A stretch of 64,000 nt of DNA, taken from Litoreibacter halocynthiae (lineage in GTDB: Bacteria > Pseudomonadota > Alphaproteobacteria > Rhodobacterales > Rhodobacteraceae). The notes under the pieces are model-generated. The model did no database searches. It saw only the letters and a program-made list of their open reading frames with translations, and was not told where the DNA came from. Position numbers and translations under genes: made by a program. Positions 43,230 to 52,175 of the stretch are shown here, in pieces (position 1 is the first letter of the stretch; each line of letters begins with the position of its first letter). The stretch covers positions 682,001 through 746,000 of the forward strand of contig NZ_SOBH01000001.1 of NCBI RefSeq assembly GCF_004365635.1, in the 5' to 3' direction.

Positions 43230-44404
43230 CAGAACAAATCCGCAGGGTCAGCCGCCGCCAGACGGCGGGTGGCGATGGCACCCGATATGGTGCAGGCCGT
43301 CAGCGTGCCCAGAAACACAAGGATCGCACGGCTCGCATCCATCTCGACGGGCAATCCGGTCACGGCCCTCAGTCCCGCGTAAAGCCCGATCGACACGATC
43401 AGCCCCGGAATGAAGCCGAAGACCGCCAGAACGATAGCCTCCTCGAACACAATGCCGAGAAAGAATGGCTGGCCGTAGCCCATCGCCTTGAAGGTGGCAT
43501 ATTCGCCTAAGTGGTCGGCCACGTCGGTGGATAGCACCTGATAGACGATCACCAAGCCCACAAGGATGCCCATAAACACGCCAAAGCCGAAGATGATGCC
43601 CGTGGGCCGCTCCGACGACATGAAGTCCAGATCGGCCTGCGCCGAGGCGTCCGCCGTCAGAACTTTGACATTGGCGCTGGGCAGGGCGTCGCGCAGACGC
43701 TCGACCACGGTGTCTACCGACACGCCATCATCAACATTCAGCAGGATATGGTTGGGCGCGCTGCTTGTGCGGGCAGGGAAGGAGCGCAGAAACGTCTGGT
43801 CCGACATCGCCAGCATCCCGTCCGCCAGAAAGCCGCCACCAACATTCATGGTGCCAACGGCGACCAGCGTGTTGCCATTCGCCTCGAACGCGTAGCGCCC
43901 GCCAGCCATAAGCGTGTCGATGACAGAGGCCGGCATTCCACGGGTGTCGCGGTCCAGAATAACGGTGTTTTCAATCGTCAGGCTGCCAAAACTGGCCGCA
44001 ATGCTTGGGGACACGAATTCAGGCTGGGAGACGTCAAATCCGAAGCTCAACAACGACACAGTGCTGCCATCGTCCAGCGTGAAGGGCAGGTTGCCGATAT
44101 AAAGCGGCGTGGCGTCGGCAACACCGGGAACCCCAAGCGCCTGAAACATCCGCGCCCGCGCAATCTCGCCCGCGTCGGTCAGCGTGTTGCCTTCCTCGGA
44201 CGAGATCACGATATCGGCGTTCAACAGCCCGTAAGGAGCAACGGTCGACGAGTTCAACGCGCCCATGATGCCCAACTGCATGAACACCAACAACGTGGCG
44301 AAGGACACACCGGAAACGGCGGCCACCAGCCGCGCCTTGTTATGCGACAGCTGGAGCCAGCCAATCGGCAGCCGCCCGAACAGATAGGTCAGAAGGCGGC
44401 TCAT
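43229..44404 (-). CDS. ABC exporter permease, DevC/FtsX-like
   Basis: This 391-residue protein has one N-terminal helix, a large periplasmic domain (~residues 45-260) and three C-terminal helices (GIIFGFGVFMGILVGLVIVYQVL onward), the FtsX/MacB arrangement. The TDVADHLGEYATFKAMGY segment is the usual ATPase-contact region. Both ends touch neighbouring genes. Confidence 0.88.
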   Translation of the reverse strand: MSRLLTYLFGRLPIGWLQLSHNKARLVAAVSGVSFATLLVFMQLGIMGALNSSTVAPYGLLNADIVISSEEGNTLTDAGEIARARMFQALGVPGVADATPLYIGNLPFTLDDGSTVSLLSFGFDVSQPEFVSPSIAASFGSLTIENTVILDRDTRGMPASVIDTLMAGGRYAFEANGNTLVAVGTMNVGGGFLADGMLAMSDQTFLRSFPARTSSAPNHILLNVDDGVSVDTVVERLRDALPSANVKVLTADASAQADLDFMSSERPTGIIFGFGVFMGILVGLVIVYQVLSTDVADHLGEYATFKAMGYGQPFFLGIVFEEAIVLAVFGFIPGLIVSIGLYAGLRAVTGLPVEMDASRAILVFLGTLTACTISGAIATRRLAAADPADLF

Positions 44405-45609
44405 TCAGGGCGACCTGCGTCGATCCGCACCAAGGCTTCGAGGTTGGTGAAGTTGCGCGCCAGTTCCGATGACGGCGCATCAAGTGTCACAATCACGTCC
44501 ACCACCCGCGCATCGGTATTGGCCGCAGGATTGTCCGAGGTGATGGATTGCCGCCCGATTTCCAGCCCGATGGCCGTCACCGTCCCGCTAAGCTCTTGTG
44601 ACAAGGCGCGGGCCGAAACCGTGACCGGATCACCAATGGTCACACGCCCGATCAGCGTTTGGTAAACTTCCACTTCTACGGTCATCTGCGAGGTGTCGCC
44701 CAGATCGACCACACCGCTCGATGGCGGACGCTCGCCCGCGCGCGCATTGATATCCAGCACGGTCCCTTGCACCGGTGCCCGCACATAGGCGCGTTCCAGA
44801 TCCTGTGTGGCGCGGGCAAGGTCGGCGCGTGCGGCTTCCAGATTGGCCTCCGCCACGGCAATGTCGGCCTGCACGGTGTCGGATCCGGTGGCATAGCGCG
44901 ACAAGGTCGCGATGGCGCGCTCCACGTCGCGCCCAGCCTCGTTGGCGCGGGCAACGGTCTCGTCGAACTCGGCCCGTGTGGTCACGCCCCGCTCCAGCAG
45001 GGAGGTCATCCGCGTCAGATCGGCACTGGCGGCGTTCGCAGTGGTCTCGGCGCGCTCAAGTGTTGCCTTGGCTTCGGCTTGGCTTGCAAGGATCGAGGCG
45101 CGGGTTTGCGCCAGATTGGCCTCGCGCACACCCAGATTGGCCTTCGCCGACGTGGCGATGCTTTGCAATTGCGGTAGGTTGTCCAGCACCGCCAGAACAT
45201 CGCTTGCTGCGACCACGTCACCACGGCTCACGCGAATTTCGGCAATGCGGGCATCCCCCGCACCGGACGGGGTCGCCACGCTGATCACATCGCCCAAGGG
45301 GATGATCCGGCCCAAGGCCACCACGTCGCCTTCGCTGACGACCGCCACCTGTTCTTGCTTTTCGACCTGCTGGATGGCCACCGCAATCGGCGTCTCGGTT
45401 CCGGCACCCGGCTGCAAACCTGTGGCGTTGAAAAACACGCGCAAGCCGGGAGGTTGGAAATACATGCCGATCACTGCGCCGGTGAACAAGGTGAGCATCA
45501 AGAGCGGGATCAAAAACAGCCGCGACCGTCCGGCGGATTTTGGCGCAGGCGTGTCGGTGGATTTGGAAATTCCGCTGTCTTCCAGAGGCAGGTTCGGGTC
45601 GGTCGGCAT
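44401..45609 (-). CDS. HlyD-type periplasmic adaptor, DevB-like
   Basis: This 402-residue membrane-fusion protein has an N-terminal helix (LFLIPLLMLTLFTGAVIGMYF), a lipoyl-like half domain (VVALGRIIPLG), a long coiled-coil hairpin rich in Ala/Glu/Arg (~130-260) and a closing beta domain. I use ATG 45609, with GAGG 9 bases upstream, over in-frame ATGs at 45636 and 45657. It links the DevC-like permease to an outer-membrane channel not encoded here. Confidence 0.85.
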   Translation of the reverse strand: MPTDPNLPLEDSGISKSTDTPAPKSAGRSRLFLIPLLMLTLFTGAVIGMYFQPPGLRVFFNATGLQPGAGTETPIAVAIQQVEKQEQVAVVSEGDVVALGRIIPLGDVISVATPSGAGDARIAEIRVSRGDVVAASDVLAVLDNLPQLQSIATSAKANLGVREANLAQTRASILASQAEAKATLERAETTANAASADLTRMTSLLERGVTTRAEFDETVARANEAGRDVERAIATLSRYATGSDTVQADIAVAEANLEAARADLARATQDLERAYVRAPVQGTVLDINARAGERPPSSGVVDLGDTSQMTVEVEVYQTLIGRVTIGDPVTVSARALSQELSGTVTAIGLEIGRQSITSDNPAANTDARVVDVIVTLDAPSSELARNFTNLEALVRIDAGRPE

Positions 45610-45855
45610 TGTCAGGCGGTCCTCTATTCTCAACATCGCGCTGCCTGTCGTCGCCAAGCGTAGGAGGCATGTCTAGGGAGGTGGTATCAGCCGAGTTGGA
45701 CGCAGAAGTTGCGATAGGTCAAGTCGCGTCCGAAAAACGGGGCTGCAACACGGTCTTTAGTCTCGCGATTTGGGCAATGGAAATCGGTGTGGAAAAAGTG
45801 CTAGACCGAAGTCCTGCCGACGCAAACCTGACGCGAAACGAGAAGAACACGCCCG

Positions 45856-46869
45856 ATGCCTGAGAAAAACAGTCCTGACGCTGACGTGACAGCCGCCGCC
45901 CGCCTGTCTGTGGCTCCGATGATGGACTGGACGGACCGTCACTGCCGGTATTTCCACCGGCTGATCTCTGGACGGGCTTTGCTTTATACTGAAATGGTGA
46001 CCGCACCGGCGCTGGTGCGCGGTGGGGCCGTGCATTTGTTGGAGTTCTCGCAGCCAGAGCATCCGGTCGCGATTCAACTCGGCGGCTCCGATCCGGCCGA
46101 ACTGGCAGAGGCCGCACGTCTTTGCGCCGAACGCGGATATGATGAGATAAATCTTAATGTCGGTTGTCCCTCCGACCGCGTGCAATCGGGCTGCTTCGGC
46201 GCCGTTCTGATGGAACGCCCTGCGCTGGTGGCCGATTGCGTCGCGGCGATGATCAAATCGCAACCGGTTGAAGTCACAGTGAAATGCCGCATTGGCGTAG
46301 ACGATCAGGATCCCGAAGCGGTGTTGCCCGATTTCCTGAGCCGCATACGGGATGCGGGCGTCTCGCGCGTCACGATCCATGCGCGCAAGGCGTGGTTGCA
46401 AGGGTTAAGCCCCAAGGAAAACCGCGACGTGCCGCCCCTGGATTATGACTTGGTGCACCGGATGAAAGCCGAGTTCCCCGATCTTCACATCTCGCTCAAC
46501 GGCGGATTAGAGACGTTGGAGGCAGGGCTGCCGCATCTGCAGATGCTCGACGGGTTGATGTATGGCCGCGCAGCCTACCACCAGCCTTGGGACGTGCTGT
46601 CGGATGCCGACGAGAAGGTCTTCGGCGAGGTTCCGCAAACAAAGACCCGCGCCGATGTGGTTCACGCCATGCTGCCCTATATCGAGGCGCATGTGGACGC
46701 GGGCGGCAAGCTGGCCCAAGTCACCCGCCATATGCTCGGCCTGTTTGCAGGGCAGCCCGGCGCACGCGGCTGGCGGCGCACCCTGTCGGAAGGGGCGCAT
46801 AAACCCGAGTCTGGAATGGCGCTGGTGCTGCAAGCGCTTGATGCGGTCCAAGTCGCACAGGCCGCATGA
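45856..46869 (+). CDS. dusA: tRNA-dihydrouridine synthase A
   Basis: This 337-residue FMN barrel enzyme reduces uridines 20/20a in tRNA. Key segments are APMMDWTDRHCRYFHRL at the start (DusA-specific), NVGCPSDRVQSGCFGAVLM with the catalytic Cys, VKCRIGVDD and the FMN phosphate loop NGGLETLEAG. Its stop overlaps the start of the dioxygenase-like gene. Confidence 0.94.
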   Translation: MPEKNSPDADVTAAARLSVAPMMDWTDRHCRYFHRLISGRALLYTEMVTAPALVRGGAVHLLEFSQPEHPVAIQLGGSDPAELAEAARLCAERGYDEINLNVGCPSDRVQSGCFGAVLMERPALVADCVAAMIKSQPVEVTVKCRIGVDDQDPEAVLPDFLSRIRDAGVSRVTIHARKAWLQGLSPKENRDVPPLDYDLVHRMKAEFPDLHISLNGGLETLEAGLPHLQMLDGLMYGRAAYHQPWDVLSDADEKVFGEVPQTKTRADVVHAMLPYIEAHVDAGGKLAQVTRHMLGLFAGQPGARGWRRTLSEGAHKPESGMALVLQALDAVQVAQAA

Positions 46870-47633
46870 GTTTTGCGGCCAACGGCTGGGTGAAATTTGC
46901 CCATAACGCGGCCACTGCCAAATGGGCCGACCATGCGCGTGAGCGGGCGATACCGCTTGCTCAAGACCCGCAATACACCAAGGAATGGCTGCGCTGTGGC
47001 GAGACGTGGTTTGTCGGGGTAAACCTGTTGCCCAATGACGGGCAGGGGCGCTTGCCGGACGGTCCTCCCTTGGCGGGACCGGCAATCGCGTTTTTGCAGC
47101 GCGAGGGGCTTTGGGCCCCCCTCGATCCTGCGCAGGTGTCGGTCATCTACGAGGGCTATCCAAAACCTTCGGACGCGGAAAGTCCCGCTGCGTTCCGCTT
47201 TCGCCGCGACCGCGACGCGGCGCATGTGGACGGTTTGAAGCTGGCACTTCCCGACAAGCGACGCCATGTCGACGAACCGCACGGCTTCGTGCTGGGCCTG
47301 CCATTGAACGAGGCCAGAGCCAGTCCGATGGTGGTGTGGGAAGGCAGTCACCACATTATGCGCGACGCCTTCGCGAGACGTCTGGAGCCGGTGCCGCCGG
47401 AGCAGTGGGCGACCGAGGATATCACCGACACTTATCAAGCTGCGCGAAAGCAGTGTTTCGAAACCTGTAACCGGATAGAAATCAACGCACTACCGGGTGA
47501 AGCTTACGTGATACACCGCCTTGCCTTGCACGGGGTCGTCCCGTGGAGAGACGGTAACACCGCACCGCCTGAAGGCCGGATGATCGCCTATTTCCGCCCC
47601 GAACTTGACGACATCGCCACGTGGCTGGCCTGA
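46866..47633 (+). CDS. Phytanoyl-CoA dioxygenase-like (2OG/Fe(II)) protein
   Basis: This 255-residue protein shows a plausible facial triad: HVD (H-x-D) near residue 121, a second His in VIHRLALHGV near 220, and the 2-oxoglutarate Arg in GRMIAYFRP near 240. These fit a PhyH-like non-heme iron oxygenase. Translational coupling to dusA is conserved-looking but biochemically unexplained. The substrate is unknown and family assignment is moderate. Confidence 0.65.
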   Translation: MSFAANGWVKFAHNAATAKWADHARERAIPLAQDPQYTKEWLRCGETWFVGVNLLPNDGQGRLPDGPPLAGPAIAFLQREGLWAPLDPAQVSVIYEGYPKPSDAESPAAFRFRRDRDAAHVDGLKLALPDKRRHVDEPHGFVLGLPLNEARASPMVVWEGSHHIMRDAFARRLEPVPPEQWATEDITDTYQAARKQCFETCNRIEINALPGEAYVIHRLALHGVVPWRDGNTAPPEGRMIAYFRPELDDIATWLA

Positions 47634-47678
47634 CCTAAAGGAGCGCCTTGCGGCGCGCATCCTTGTTTGTTTGGCGCG

Positions 47679-48782
47679 CTACTTCAACGGTGGGGTCTGG
47701 AACAGCCAGACCTTCAAGCCGCCATGGGGTACAGCTGGTCCTTGGGTCAGCGGCAATCTGGTGGCCTTGGCCAATCCCGGCTCGGACGTGACCAGCGCTA
47801 CGCGCCAGCCGGAGAAGCGGTCTTTAAGGGTTGTCCCCAAACTGGCATAAAGCGCGAAGAGCTGTTTTTTATCCCCGATCCGCCCGCCATAGGGTGGGTT
47901 CACGATCACCAGACCGGCGGGGCCGTCAGGCCGTTTCACGTCGGAGACAGGCATGCACTGAAAGTCGCACAAGGCTGATACGCCCGCACGGTTCGCATTG
48001 GAAATCGCACCCTTGATCGTGCCTGCATCGCGGTCGGAACCGAAAAACCGCACAGGTCCTTTGATCACACTGACCGAGCGCCGCAGCGCCTTGAACGCGG
48101 ATACGTCGAAACTCGCCAAAGCCTCGAACGCAAAGCTGCGGGAGCGTCCGGCTTGCAGCCCTTCGGCAATCTCTGCGGCCTCGATGACAAACGTGCCGGA
48201 GCCGCACATCGGGTCCAGAACCGGCTCGGACCCGTCATAGCCCGCCTGTTGCAAGAACAGCGCCGCCATGTTTTCGCGCATGGGGGCCTTGCCGATGGCT
48301 TCCTTATGGCCGCGCTTATGCAGACTCTCGCCCGACGTATCCACGCTAAGGGTCACGATGTTCTGCTCGATGCGGATTTTCAGCGTCACCTCGCCATCAG
48401 CGGAGGGTTTCATGCCGGCCTTGAGCAGCGCACGCTCCACCCGCTCGATCGCAGCCCCCGCGTGGTAGATTTTGGAGCGCTTGCACGTCGCCTCCACCCG
48501 CACGGTGGTGCCGGAATAGAACGTCTCGTCCCACGGGAACTCGTCGGCGCGATGGTCCAGCCCCGCAAGGCTCATGGCACGGAACGTCCCGATCCGCGCT
48601 AACAGCTTGGTGGCCCCGCGCAGCTCCAGATTGAGCCGCCAGACATCCGGCCAACCTCCCATCATCGTCACGCCACCCGCGCCATAGCGCGCGTCTTTAT
48701 ATCCCAAAGCGCGGAATTCCGGCAACAAAGCGGCTTCCAATCCCGGCGGGGCAACGGCAAAAATTTCGAGTGTATCAGTCAT
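47679..48782 (-). CDS. THUMP-containing RNA (guanine-N2) methyltransferase, RlmL/YcbY-type N-terminal half
   Basis: This 367-residue protein has an N-terminal ferredoxin-like/THUMP region (LEIFAVAPPGLEAALLPE, then a Lys/Arg-rich ~70-155). An SAM domain with DPMCGSGTFVIEAAEIA and the NPPYGGRIG catalytic loop follows. It would methylate 23S rRNA. It lacks the second methyltransferase half of E. coli RlmL (~700 residues), as is usual in alphaproteobacteria. An ATG at 48794 is an alternative start. Confidence 0.88.
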   Translation of the reverse strand: MTDTLEIFAVAPPGLEAALLPEFRALGYKDARYGAGGVTMMGGWPDVWRLNLELRGATKLLARIGTFRAMSLAGLDHRADEFPWDETFYSGTTVRVEATCKRSKIYHAGAAIERVERALLKAGMKPSADGEVTLKIRIEQNIVTLSVDTSGESLHKRGHKEAIGKAPMRENMAALFLQQAGYDGSEPVLDPMCGSGTFVIEAAEIAEGLQAGRSRSFAFEALASFDVSAFKALRRSVSVIKGPVRFFGSDRDAGTIKGAISNANRAGVSALCDFQCMPVSDVKRPDGPAGLVIVNPPYGGRIGDKKQLFALYASLGTTLKDRFSGWRVALVTSEPGLAKATRLPLTQGPAVPHGGLKVWLFQTPPLK

Positions 48783-48815
48783 GGCACCGTCCATAGGGCC
48801 ACATGGCCCCGGACG

Positions 48816-49043
48816 CTACCCCACGCGGGCCTTGCGCCCGCCGCGTCGCACTTTCAGGCGGGCTGAACGGGCGGGTAGTTCCTCTAGAAGCGCCGTGCGG
48901 GCCTCGTTGGACATACGCGACCATGCGCCAATCTCGTCAATGGTGCGCAGGCAGCCGGTGCAGATCCGCTCCGCAGGATGCACGATGCACACCTTGATGC
49001 AGGGGCTCTCCACCTCGTCGCGTTGCCAAATGTCGTCGCTCAT
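48816..49043 (-). CDS. DUF1289 domain protein
   Basis: This 75-residue protein carries the family's four Cys (SPCIKVCIVHP ... CTGCLRT), likely a zinc or Fe-S site, followed by E-I-G-x-W-S. The basic C-terminus may bind nucleic acid. Its start overlaps the ruvX stop. Confidence 0.88.
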   Translation of the reverse strand: MSDDIWQRDEVESPCIKVCIVHPAERICTGCLRTIDEIGAWSRMSNEARTALLEELPARSARLKVRRGGRKARVG

Positions 49044-49522
49044 GTGTTCGCCTTAATATGCCGGATGCGGTCCAGCGCTCCTTGCAGGATAAACCCGGCG
49101 GCGACATGATCTATGACCTCCGCGCGACGTTTTCGCGACGTATCCGCCTCTAAAAGCGCACGTTCGGCGGCCACGGTGGACAGGCGCTCGTCCCAAAAGG
49201 TGATCGGCACGTCGGTCAGGCGTGACAGGTTGCGGGCAAATGCGCGGGTCGATTGAACCCTTGGCCCCTCGCTGCCGTCCATGTTCAAAGGCAACCCCAG
49301 CACGATCCCCGCGACTGACCGTTTTTCCATGATCGCCAGCAAGGCGGCGGCATCCAGTCCGAATTTCTTGCGTTTGATGGTCTCCAGCGGGGTGGCGACC
49401 GACAGGAAGCTGTCGGACACCGCTACACCCAAGGTCACCGTCCCTAAATCAAGCCCGACAACAGGCCGCATCGGGGGCAGGGCGGCGGCAAACGCCGTCA
49501 TGTCGTCAAATATTTCGCCCAT
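49040..49522 (-). CDS. ruvX: Putative pre-16S rRNA nuclease / Holliday junction resolvase RuvX (YqgF)
   Basis: This 160-residue RNase H-fold protein has catalytic Asp in VVGLDLGTVTLGVAVSD, the conserved VLGLPLNMDGSEG and the closing ligands in FWDERLSTVAAER and EVIDHVAAGFIL. The ATG at 49522 gives the normal length; the upstream in-frame 64 residues are not family-like. Confidence 0.93.
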   Translation of the reverse strand: MGEIFDDMTAFAAALPPMRPVVGLDLGTVTLGVAVSDSFLSVATPLETIKRKKFGLDAAALLAIMEKRSVAGIVLGLPLNMDGSEGPRVQSTRAFARNLSRLTDVPITFWDERLSTVAAERALLEADTSRKRRAEVIDHVAAGFILQGALDRIRHIKANT

Positions 49523-49712
49523 TTGGTTCGCGCCTTTTTTCTCCGCTCCAGATAGGAGGAGCACCGCCCGAAAGTCCACACCCGCGTCAATTTTTGACGT
49601 GCTTGATACTGGCGTGTCGCAAGTAGCATGTGATATGCCGAAACCAATGAGGCCTGACCGCCCGTTCTGATGCAAAACGGGTGCGACGCTGCCTCCCGAA
49701 GGGAATTTTTGC

Positions 49713-50957
49713 ATGAAACGCTATTCAGCTTTTGCCATCGCCCGCGAGGCGGCCCGTTTCCACTCCGGTTGGGAGCGCGCATGGCGCTCGCCCACACCCA
49801 AGAAGAAATACAAGGTCATCATCATTGGCGCAGGGGGCCACGGGCTGGCAACCGCCTATTACCTTGGTAAAAACCACGGCATCACCGATGTAGCGGTGAT
49901 CGAGAAGGGTTGGCTTGGCGGTGGCAATACAGGGCGCAACACCACAATCATCCGCTCCAACTACCTGCAAGACCCGTCAGCCGCGATCTACGAAAAGGCC
50001 CGCAGTCTCTACGAGACCATGTCCCAAGACCTGAACTACAACGTCATGTTCTCCCCACGCGGCGTGTTGATGCTGGCGCAAACCCATCACGAGGTGCGCG
50101 GCTACCAACGCACGGCCTATGCCAACGCGCTGCAAGGCGTGAAAACCGAGTTTATCGGCCCGCAAAAGGTCAAGGAAATCTGCCCGATCATGAATATCGA
50201 AGGCCCGCGCTATCCGGTCCTCGGCGGCCTGTTTCAGGCCCGCGGCGGCACCGCCCGCCATGACGCGGTGGCTTGGGGCTACGCCCGCGCCTGCTCCGAC
50301 ATGGGCATGGACATCATCCAGCAATGCGAGGTCACCGCCATCAAGCGCGAAGGCGGCGAGGTCAAAGGCATCTCCACCACCAAGGGCGAGATCGCGTGCG
50401 ACAAGCTCTGCATCGTTGTCGCGGGCAATTCCGGCCATGTGGCGGAGCTTGCGGGCTTCCGCTTGCCGCTTGAATCCGTGGCGCTGCAAGCGCTGGTCTC
50501 CGAGCCGATCAAGCCCTGTATGGATATCGTCGTCATGGCGAACACGGTGCATGGCTACATGTCGCAATCCGACAAGGGCGAGATGGTCATCGGCGGCGGC
50601 ACCGACGGCTACAACAACTACACCCAACGCGGCAGCTTCCAGCATATCGAGGAAACCGTGCGCGCGCTGATCGAGACTTTCCCGATGCTGTCGCGCCTGA
50701 AGATGCTGCGCCAGTGGGGCGGTATCGTGGACGTCACCGGCGACCGCTCCCCGATCCTGTCGAAGACGCCGCTGGGCAACTGCTTCATCAACTGCGGCTG
50801 GGGCACGGGCGGCTTCAAGGCTATTCCCGGCTCCGGCTGGGCCATGGCCGAACTGGTGGCCAAGGGCCACTCGCCCCTGACCGCCGAGTTCGGACTGGAC
50901 CGCTTCAAAGAGGGCCGGTTTATTGATGAGAGCGTGGCCGCCGGGGTGGCACACTAA
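49713..50957 (+). CDS. soxB: Sarcosine oxidase, beta subunit
   Basis: This is the catalytic flavin subunit of heterotetrameric sarcosine oxidase, which oxidatively demethylates sarcosine to glycine. The 414 residues hold the FAD site IIGAGGHGLATAYYL, the conserved GWLGGGNTGRNTTIIRSNY, and H183 in ARHDAVAW, which aligns with the His that covalently binds FMN in characterised enzymes. A C-terminal INCGWGTGGFKAIPGSG closes the fold. It is followed by two small membrane protein genes before soxD. Confidence 0.95.
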   Translation: MKRYSAFAIAREAARFHSGWERAWRSPTPKKKYKVIIIGAGGHGLATAYYLGKNHGITDVAVIEKGWLGGGNTGRNTTIIRSNYLQDPSAAIYEKARSLYETMSQDLNYNVMFSPRGVLMLAQTHHEVRGYQRTAYANALQGVKTEFIGPQKVKEICPIMNIEGPRYPVLGGLFQARGGTARHDAVAWGYARACSDMGMDIIQQCEVTAIKREGGEVKGISTTKGEIACDKLCIVVAGNSGHVAELAGFRLPLESVALQALVSEPIKPCMDIVVMANTVHGYMSQSDKGEMVIGGGTDGYNNYTQRGSFQHIEETVRALIETFPMLSRLKMLRQWGGIVDVTGDRSPILSKTPLGNCFINCGWGTGGFKAIPGSGWAMAELVAKGHSPLTAEFGLDRFKEGRFIDESVAAGVAH

Positions 50958-50989
50958 GATGTGTTGCGATCTTGGTCATAAGTTTAACG

Positions 50990-51007
50990 GGAACCAATTC
51001 TGGTTCC
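50990..51007 (+). other. Leader hairpin between soxB and the first small membrane protein gene
   Basis: GGAACCA-ATTC-TGGTTCC is a perfect 7-base stem. A second stem (TGTGGTG ... CACCACA, about 51016-51040) lies just before the ribosome site of the 51051 gene. It may stabilise or cut the transcript after soxB. Confidence 0.4.
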
Positions 51008-51050
51008 GACGGGTTGTGGTGGCGAAAGCAAACACCACAGGAGATCCGAG

Positions 51051-51299
51051 ATGTCACACTCTGACAACACAGAGCGCACGCACACCACCACCACAACAAC
51101 GACTGGCGGCGGGGCCGGCATGGGCATTGTCGTCGGCGCGCTGGTCGTGGTTGTGGCGTTCCTCGCCTATGTTATTTTCTCCGGATCAGCTCCGTCTGGC
51201 CAGGATGACGTCAACATTACCATCGAAGGCGCAGGATCTGCCGTTGAAGGCGCTGCCGAGGCTGTCGAGGGGGCAGTCTCTGGCGACGCTAGTAACTGA
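51051..51299 (+). CDS. Small membrane protein within the sarcosine oxidase locus (1)
   Basis: The 82 residues hold a Thr-rich polar N-terminus (HTTTTTTTGGG), one membrane helix (IVVGALVVVVAFLAYVIFS) and an acidic/Ala repeat-like tail (AVEGAAEAVEGAVSG). AGGAGA precedes the ATG. It shares its three-part layout with the 51513 protein, suggesting paralogues. No known family is recognised; it is probably a bitopic membrane protein with the tail outside. Confidence 0.65.
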   Translation: MSHSDNTERTHTTTTTTTGGGAGMGIVVGALVVVVAFLAYVIFSGSAPSGQDDVNITIEGAGSAVEGAAEAVEGAVSGDASN

Positions 51300-51512
51300 T
51301 CCCCAACCAAGATCAACTCTTTTTGAGGGGCCGGTCGCGCAGACGCGCGGGCGGTCCCAAGTTGCCCTGAGCCGTGCGCAACCGGCAAAGCCCTGCGCAT
51401 GTGTAGCACCCATTCCGGCTGCCCCCCGCCGAAACCGGCACCAAACCCCACACATCGTTGAGCCATGCGCCCAACCCACCATGATGGACACCTCACCACA
51501 GGAGGTATTTCC

Positions 51513-51716
51513 ATGTCTGACTACACCACCCACAACGAAGGCGTCGGCACGACCGGCCTCGTTGTTGCCGCCGTTCTTATCGGTCTGTTCATCATCGTGC
51601 TCGCCATGCTGGGTTCCGGCTCGGTCACCGAAGGTGAAACCATGGTCGCGCCAGAATCGCTCGATGCTCCCGCTGTCACAGCGCCTGCAACTACGGTCCC
51701 TGCCGACGGCGGCTGA
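51513..51716 (+). CDS. Small membrane protein within the sarcosine oxidase locus (2)
   Basis: The 67 residues hold a polar N-terminus (MSDYTTHNEGVGTTG), one helix (LVVAAVLIGLFIIVLAML) and an acidic Ala/Pro/Thr tail. A strong AGGAGG ribosome site lies 7 bases before the ATG at 51513; an in-frame upstream start adds a non-family-like 16 residues. A strong terminator follows within 32 bases. It is a likely paralogue of the 51051 protein. Confidence 0.68.
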   Translation: MSDYTTHNEGVGTTGLVVAAVLIGLFIIVLAMLGSGSVTEGETMVAPESLDAPAVTAPATTVPADGG

Positions 51717-51747
51717 TACTCAACACACTGTTTTCCTCCCCCATAAG

Positions 51748-51776
51748 GGCGGGTGCCACGCGGCACCCGCCTTTTT
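51748..51776 (+). terminator. Strong intrinsic terminator inside the sarcosine oxidase locus
   Basis: GGCGGGTGCC-ACGC-GGCACCCGCC is a perfect 10-base stem with a 4-base loop followed by TTTTT. It ends only 24 bases before the soxD start, so it separates soxB and the two small genes from soxDAG. Confidence 0.9.
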
Positions 51777-51800
51777 CGCGTTTGTCCAAAGGAGCGCCCC

Positions 51801-52139
51801 ATGCTGATCCTTGAATGCCCCTATTGCGGTGTCAAAGCCGAGGAAACCGAGCTGCATGGCGGCGGTCAGGCCCATATCAAACGCGAAACCGTCGGCTCCG
51901 ATGATGATGCGTTCGAGCACTACCTGTTCACCCGCGCCAACCCGCGTGGCGTGCATCTGGAGCGCTGGCGTCATGCCAATGGCTGCGGCAAGTGGTTCCA
52001 CGCCGCCCGCGACACCACCACGCTGGAGGTCTTCGGCACCTACAGCGCCCAGACCTACGTGCCGCCGAAAGCCATCATCGACGCGATCACCGCCAAACGC
52101 CCCGACTGGAGCCTCAACGACTGGCAGGGCGCGACATGA
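51801..52139 (+). CDS. soxD: Sarcosine oxidase, delta subunit
   Basis: This 112-residue subunit binds zinc structurally. Cys6, Cys9 (CPYC), His59 and Cys62 (WRHANGC) match the zinc ligands of characterised delta subunits. The ATG at 51801 has AAAGGAG 7 bases upstream; the upstream in-frame start lies in the terminator. It is followed by the dispersed repeat and soxA. Confidence 0.94.
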   Translation: MLILECPYCGVKAEETELHGGGQAHIKRETVGSDDDAFEHYLFTRANPRGVHLERWRHANGCGKWFHAARDTTTLEVFGTYSAQTYVPPKAIIDAITAKRPDWSLNDWQGAT

Positions 52140-52140
52140 C

Positions 52141-52175
52141 CCTATCATTGCTTCCTAAATACCTCCCCCGGAGGG
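52141..52175 (-). repeat. Dispersed intergenic repeat, copy C (between soxD and soxA)
   Basis: On the minus strand it reads CCCTCCGGGGGAGG, then TATTTAG, then GAAGCAATGATAGG, matching copies A and B. Next to it GGAGGGT-CCG-ACCCTCC (52170-52186) forms a hairpin that competes with the repeat's own CCTCC/GGAGG stem. Confidence 0.75.

Noticed and set aside
45610-45855. Possible small genes upstream of dusA
   Set aside because: ORFs on both strands lack ribosome sites and overlap the DevB or DusA genes.
47643-47656. GCGCC-TTGC-GGCGC hairpin between convergent genes
   Set aside because: Short stem without a T-run; may occur by chance at this GC content.
49977-50954. 325-codon minus-strand ORF
   Set aside because: Antisense to soxB.
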